Of a stretch of 64,000 bases of DNA, positions 61,657 to 64,000 are shown piece by piece (the first letter of the stretch is position 1; each line of letters opens with the position of its first letter). The position numbers and the translations under genes were made by a program. The notes below the pieces were generated by a model, which worked only from the letters and a program-made list of their open reading frames with translations, was not told where the DNA came from and made no database searches. Origin of the DNA: Streptomyces olivochromogenes (GTDB taxonomy: Bacteria > Actinomycetota > Actinomycetes > Streptomycetales > Streptomycetaceae); contig NZ_JADDRL010000039.1 of assembly GCF_021538895.1 (NCBI RefSeq), forward strand, positions 19,350-83,349. Direction: 5' to 3'.

Positions 61657-61923
61657 TCACGTGGTGAGACCGAGTTCGTGCAGGGCCTGGTCGGGATGGT
61701 GGCGGTAGTGGTCGATGGCTTCGGCGATGTTGGTCCATCCGGCCGGCCAGGCGAGGCTGATGGCGAGATTGCGTAGGGAGGTCATCACACTGGGAGTGCT
61801 TCTGGTGCGGATACGGGACGCGTCTCCGCCGTAGGTCACGTCTCGCACGTTTCACAGTGTCTCAACTCCCCAGTGTTCACGAGTGATTCGCGCCAGGATG
61901 GCCGGGTCGCGGTGTCGGCGGGC
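61657..61923 (-). pseudogene. ISAs1-family transposase C-terminal fragment
   Basis: DPAILARITREHWGVETL, a stop/frame change near 61850, then RDVTYGGDASRIRTRSTPSV and MTSLRNLAISLAWPAGWTNI-AEAIDHY. This is the E-containing end (R-x-H-W-x-I-E ... D-V-x-x-x-E/G-D-x-S-R-I-R-T) of ISAs1/H-repeat transposases. It directly follows the alcohol dehydrogenase sequence in the same frame. Confidence 0.7.
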
Positions 61924-62883
61924 GCTCTGCGCAAGCAGCCCAAGTCCATGGCCCCCGTGATGCGGCCTGAGGAAACAGCTCGGAGCAATCCTGTACCGCG
62001 CCTCAGGTCCGTTGCTGTCAGTCGCATGTTCAATGGCCTTGTTTGCGATGTCGAGGGCGAACTCCGTGACGTCGAAGTGATGGAGATCGAGGAGGCGGAA
62101 TCGGGCCAGTTCGATGAGGCGGGTGTTGGCCTGGGGCCGGTACATCCATTGCCCGCGGACGGTGATGCTGTTTCGCATGATCCACGGATAGGGCAAGGCC
62201 AGGTCCTCGCCGCCGAGCATGCCGACGCCGCCCATCAGCACGACCCTGCCGTATTCACGGACAGTCATGGCAGCGGCCCGCACCGGCGTGGTCCATGCAG
62301 AGGGCGGCAGCAGGTCGAGGACGACGTCTATCGGGCCGGGTGCAGCCTGCTTCATCCGGTCGTGGTCCTCGTTCTCGTTCTCGTTCTCGTCGCCGGACAG
62401 TGGCACGACTCGAAGGCGTGAGCCGAACCGATCCTCGAGCTCGGTCAGCATGTCCTGGTTACGGCCTGGCGCGACGACGCAGCCCGCTCCCATCGCGAGG
62501 GCCACGGCGACTCCGGCGCTGCCGACGTTCCCGGTCGCGCCACTGACCAGAACCGTTTCACCCGCCCGCAAGTCGGCCGCGAGCAGACGGCCGTAGGGCA
62601 CGAGACACACGCTGAGGGCATTCCACCGTCCGGCCTCGGCAGGGTCGATCGCACCCATCGGGAACGCATTCTCCGTGGGGACCATCAGCAGCTCGGCGAA
62701 GGAGCCCTGGCCGTAATGCTTCTGAAGATGCAAGCCACCGTCGCCGCGCGCGCTCAAGCCCCGCAGGGTGATGTCGGGGTCACGCGTCGTCGCGGGAGCA
62801 AGGGCCGGATCGCACAGGACCCAGTCCCCCCACGGCAAGGCGCGTCGAGTCCGGCCGCACCCCGCAGTGGCGCCAGCACGCAA
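61924..62883 (-). pseudogene. Zinc-type alcohol dehydrogenase/quinone oxidoreductase, truncated at both ends
   Basis: The frame contains WVLCDPALAPATTRDPDITL, SARGDGGLHLQKHYGQGSFA, the cofactor motif VLVSGATGNVGSAGVAVAL and VLMGGVGMLGGEDLALPYPW. The catalytic N-terminal zinc-binding part before residue 10 is not in frame, and the C-terminus runs into an ISAs1 fragment. A (EN)3 run sits in the middle. The nearly complete cofactor domain suggests recent decay. Confidence 0.7.
62371..62388. repeat. Hexanucleotide microsatellite
   Basis: GTTCTC repeated three times (GAGAAC on the coding strand) encodes Glu-Asn x3 inside the dehydrogenase fragment. Confidence 0.8.
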
Positions 62884-63357
62884 CGGTGCCCCGGACCACT
62901 CGACGAGCCGGTTGAGGCGTAGGCCGGGTGCTCCTTCACGGCTTCGACCGCTCTCTGCGTCATGCCATCCGGGTCCGTCGCACGGACGAACAGCGGGATG
63001 ATGGTCTGGGTGTCGTACGCACCGAGGTTGCCATGGAGCTGGTCGATGGCCTTACCGAACGCTGTGGAACCATCCCAGCATCTTGCACTCGCCGACCGTC
63101 GCCTGCCCGCCGTCTCGGCGCTCGAATCGCCTTCCGTGGCTCGGATGTCGTGCCGCCGGGGAGGTCTGAGGGCCAGGCCCCGTCCAACTCATGTACCCGG
63201 TGCACGGCTGGTAGGACACGGGCGTGTGCGGCCACCGGTCGATGCGGGCTCACCGGAGCATGACGGCAGGTCACCGGCTCCTTGTCCGGGCTGCGTTGTC
63301 AGTGGTGGGAGATACGTTCGAGGTATTGGAACCGCTGTTGCACGACAGGAGTGGACG
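62884..63357. other. No secure gene; promoter of macro gene near the end
   Basis: The minus frame next to the dehydrogenase reads IDQLHGNLGAYDTQTIIPLF then DGMTQRAVEAVKEHPAYAST, protein-like but not identified; it could be remains of the dehydrogenase N-terminus or of another gene. No plus-strand gene is visible. Confidence 0.35.
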
Positions 63358-64000
63358 ATGACCGAGAGCAGTGTGCTGCCCGCGCTCAGGGTGGTGCTGA
63401 CGGACGTCAACGAGCGTGTGGTGGAGGCGTGGCGCGCCGCGTTCGCCGACACCCCCGGCATCGAGATCCGCAAGGGCTCGATCCTCGACGAGGACGTCGA
63501 CGCCTGGGTCACCCCCACGAACTCCCGGGGCCGGATGGACGGCGGGGTCGACGCCGTGATCAAGCGGTACCTGGGGGCCGGCATCCAGGTGCGCGTCCAG
63601 CGGGCGATCCGCGACCGGTTCGCCGGACCCATGCCGGTGGGCAGCGCGGTCTGCGTCCCGTCCGGCGCGACCGTCCCCCGGTACCTGATATCGACGCCGA
63701 CGATGGTGCGGTCCTCGCAGGACGTGAGTGCCACGCTGAACGTGGCGCTGGCGTGCGCGGCCGCTTTCCAGGCCGTCCACCGGCAGAACCGGAAGGAGCC
63801 GGGCAGCATCCGGTCCGTGGCGCTGGTCGGGATGGGGGCGCAGACCGGCCAGGTGCCCGCCCGGGTGTGCGCCAATCTGATGTGGACCGGCTACACGCTC
63901 TTCCACGACCACTGGTTCGAGGACGACGACGAGCTGCGGTCCACGATCATCTCCCAGCTCCACGGGGTCGAGAACGCGCCCGTCGACCAGCGGGTGCGCA
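63358..64000 (+). CDS. Macro domain protein (3' partial)
   Basis: ATG at 63358 with AGGAG 6 nt before it; the frame stays open to the window end (214 codons). The macro fold is visible: ALRVVLTDVNERVVEAWRAA, IEIRKGSILDEDVDAWVTPT, then NSRGRMDGGVDAVIKRYLG (the ADP-ribose loop N-x-x-G-x-M-x-G-G-V-D), and SVALVGMGAQTGQVPARV near the second ligand loop. Such domains bind or hydrolyse ADP-ribose. The remaining C-terminal part and the neighbours that would show its partner are outside the window. Confidence 0.85.
   Translation, partial: MTESSVLPALRVVLTDVNERVVEAWRAAFADTPGIEIRKGSILDEDVDAWVTPTNSRGRMDGGVDAVIKRYLGAGIQVRVQRAIRDRFAGPMPVGSAVCVPSGATVPRYLISTPTMVRSSQDVSATLNVALACAAAFQAVHRQNRKEPGSIRSVALVGMGAQTGQVPARVCANLMWTGYTLFHDHWFEDDDELRSTIISQLHGVENAPVDQRVR

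Overview
The window is high-G+C DNA with the codon use, GTG/TTG starts, GTGA/ATGA gene overlaps and regulator repertoire of a Streptomyces or close actinomycete. Intact operons alternate with a dense scatter of truncated, frameshifted and fused genes and transposase remnants. That mix is typical of a chromosome arm or accessory region of a linear Streptomyces chromosome (inference; no telomere or tRNA is seen).

1-9.8 kb: two ABC-2 permeases (the first cut by the window edge), small orphan genes, an ABM-type monooxygenase, a Ser/Thr kinase with a C-terminal ricin lectin domain, a TetR regulator, an acyl-CoA dehydrogenase/IS701 chimera, and a divergent SDR/LysR pair sharing two palindromes. 9.9-19.4 kb: a junk-rich stretch with Tn3, Mrr-nuclease and hydrolase fragments, an intact FAD oxidoreductase, and an AAA ATPase gene and a DUF6192 gene each cut at one end of an IS427-like element. 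A complete cytidine deaminase-ASCH fusion gene lies among them. 19.4-23.6 kb: a xylFGH-like sugar ABC operon, with fragments of another sugar-binding protein and an IstB-like helper upstream.

23.7-29.6 kb: a two-component system followed by three paralogous COG4705 membrane proteins. Each of the three is preceded by a direct repeat of TCAGG-like hexamers at an 11-bp period, which suggests one regulon. 29.8-32.3 kb: a GT39-like membrane protein with two CTAC-N5-GTAG operators upstream, coupled to a frameshifted LPG-synthase/flippase-type gene. 32.4-39.3 kb: a module of lipoprotein, two ABC ATPases, FtsX-type permease and response regulator, divergent from its histidine kinase across an 11/22-bp repeat. 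41.0-44.7 kb: an operon of four secreted proteins linked by GTGA overlaps (RCC1 repeats, an Ig-like secreted protein, an aerolysin-like protein and a small secreted protein). Every one of the four is disrupted.

45.2-51.7 kb: TetR/cupin/hydrolase/MFS, HxlR/RidA and hydrolase/TetR units, each with a visible operator or divergent layout. 52-63 kb: hydrolases, a DUF3592 protein, a pRiA4b-like protein, one intact and one broken FAD monooxygenase, an Lrp-SDR divergent pair, and IS5, IS3, IS630 and ISAs1 remnants around a truncated alcohol dehydrogenase. The window ends inside a macro-domain gene.

The best candidates for undescribed biology are the TCS plus triple COG4705 array and the secreted aerolysin-like/RCC1 locus. 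The many single-base frameshifts could be true decay or indel errors in the assembly, and this should be settled first.
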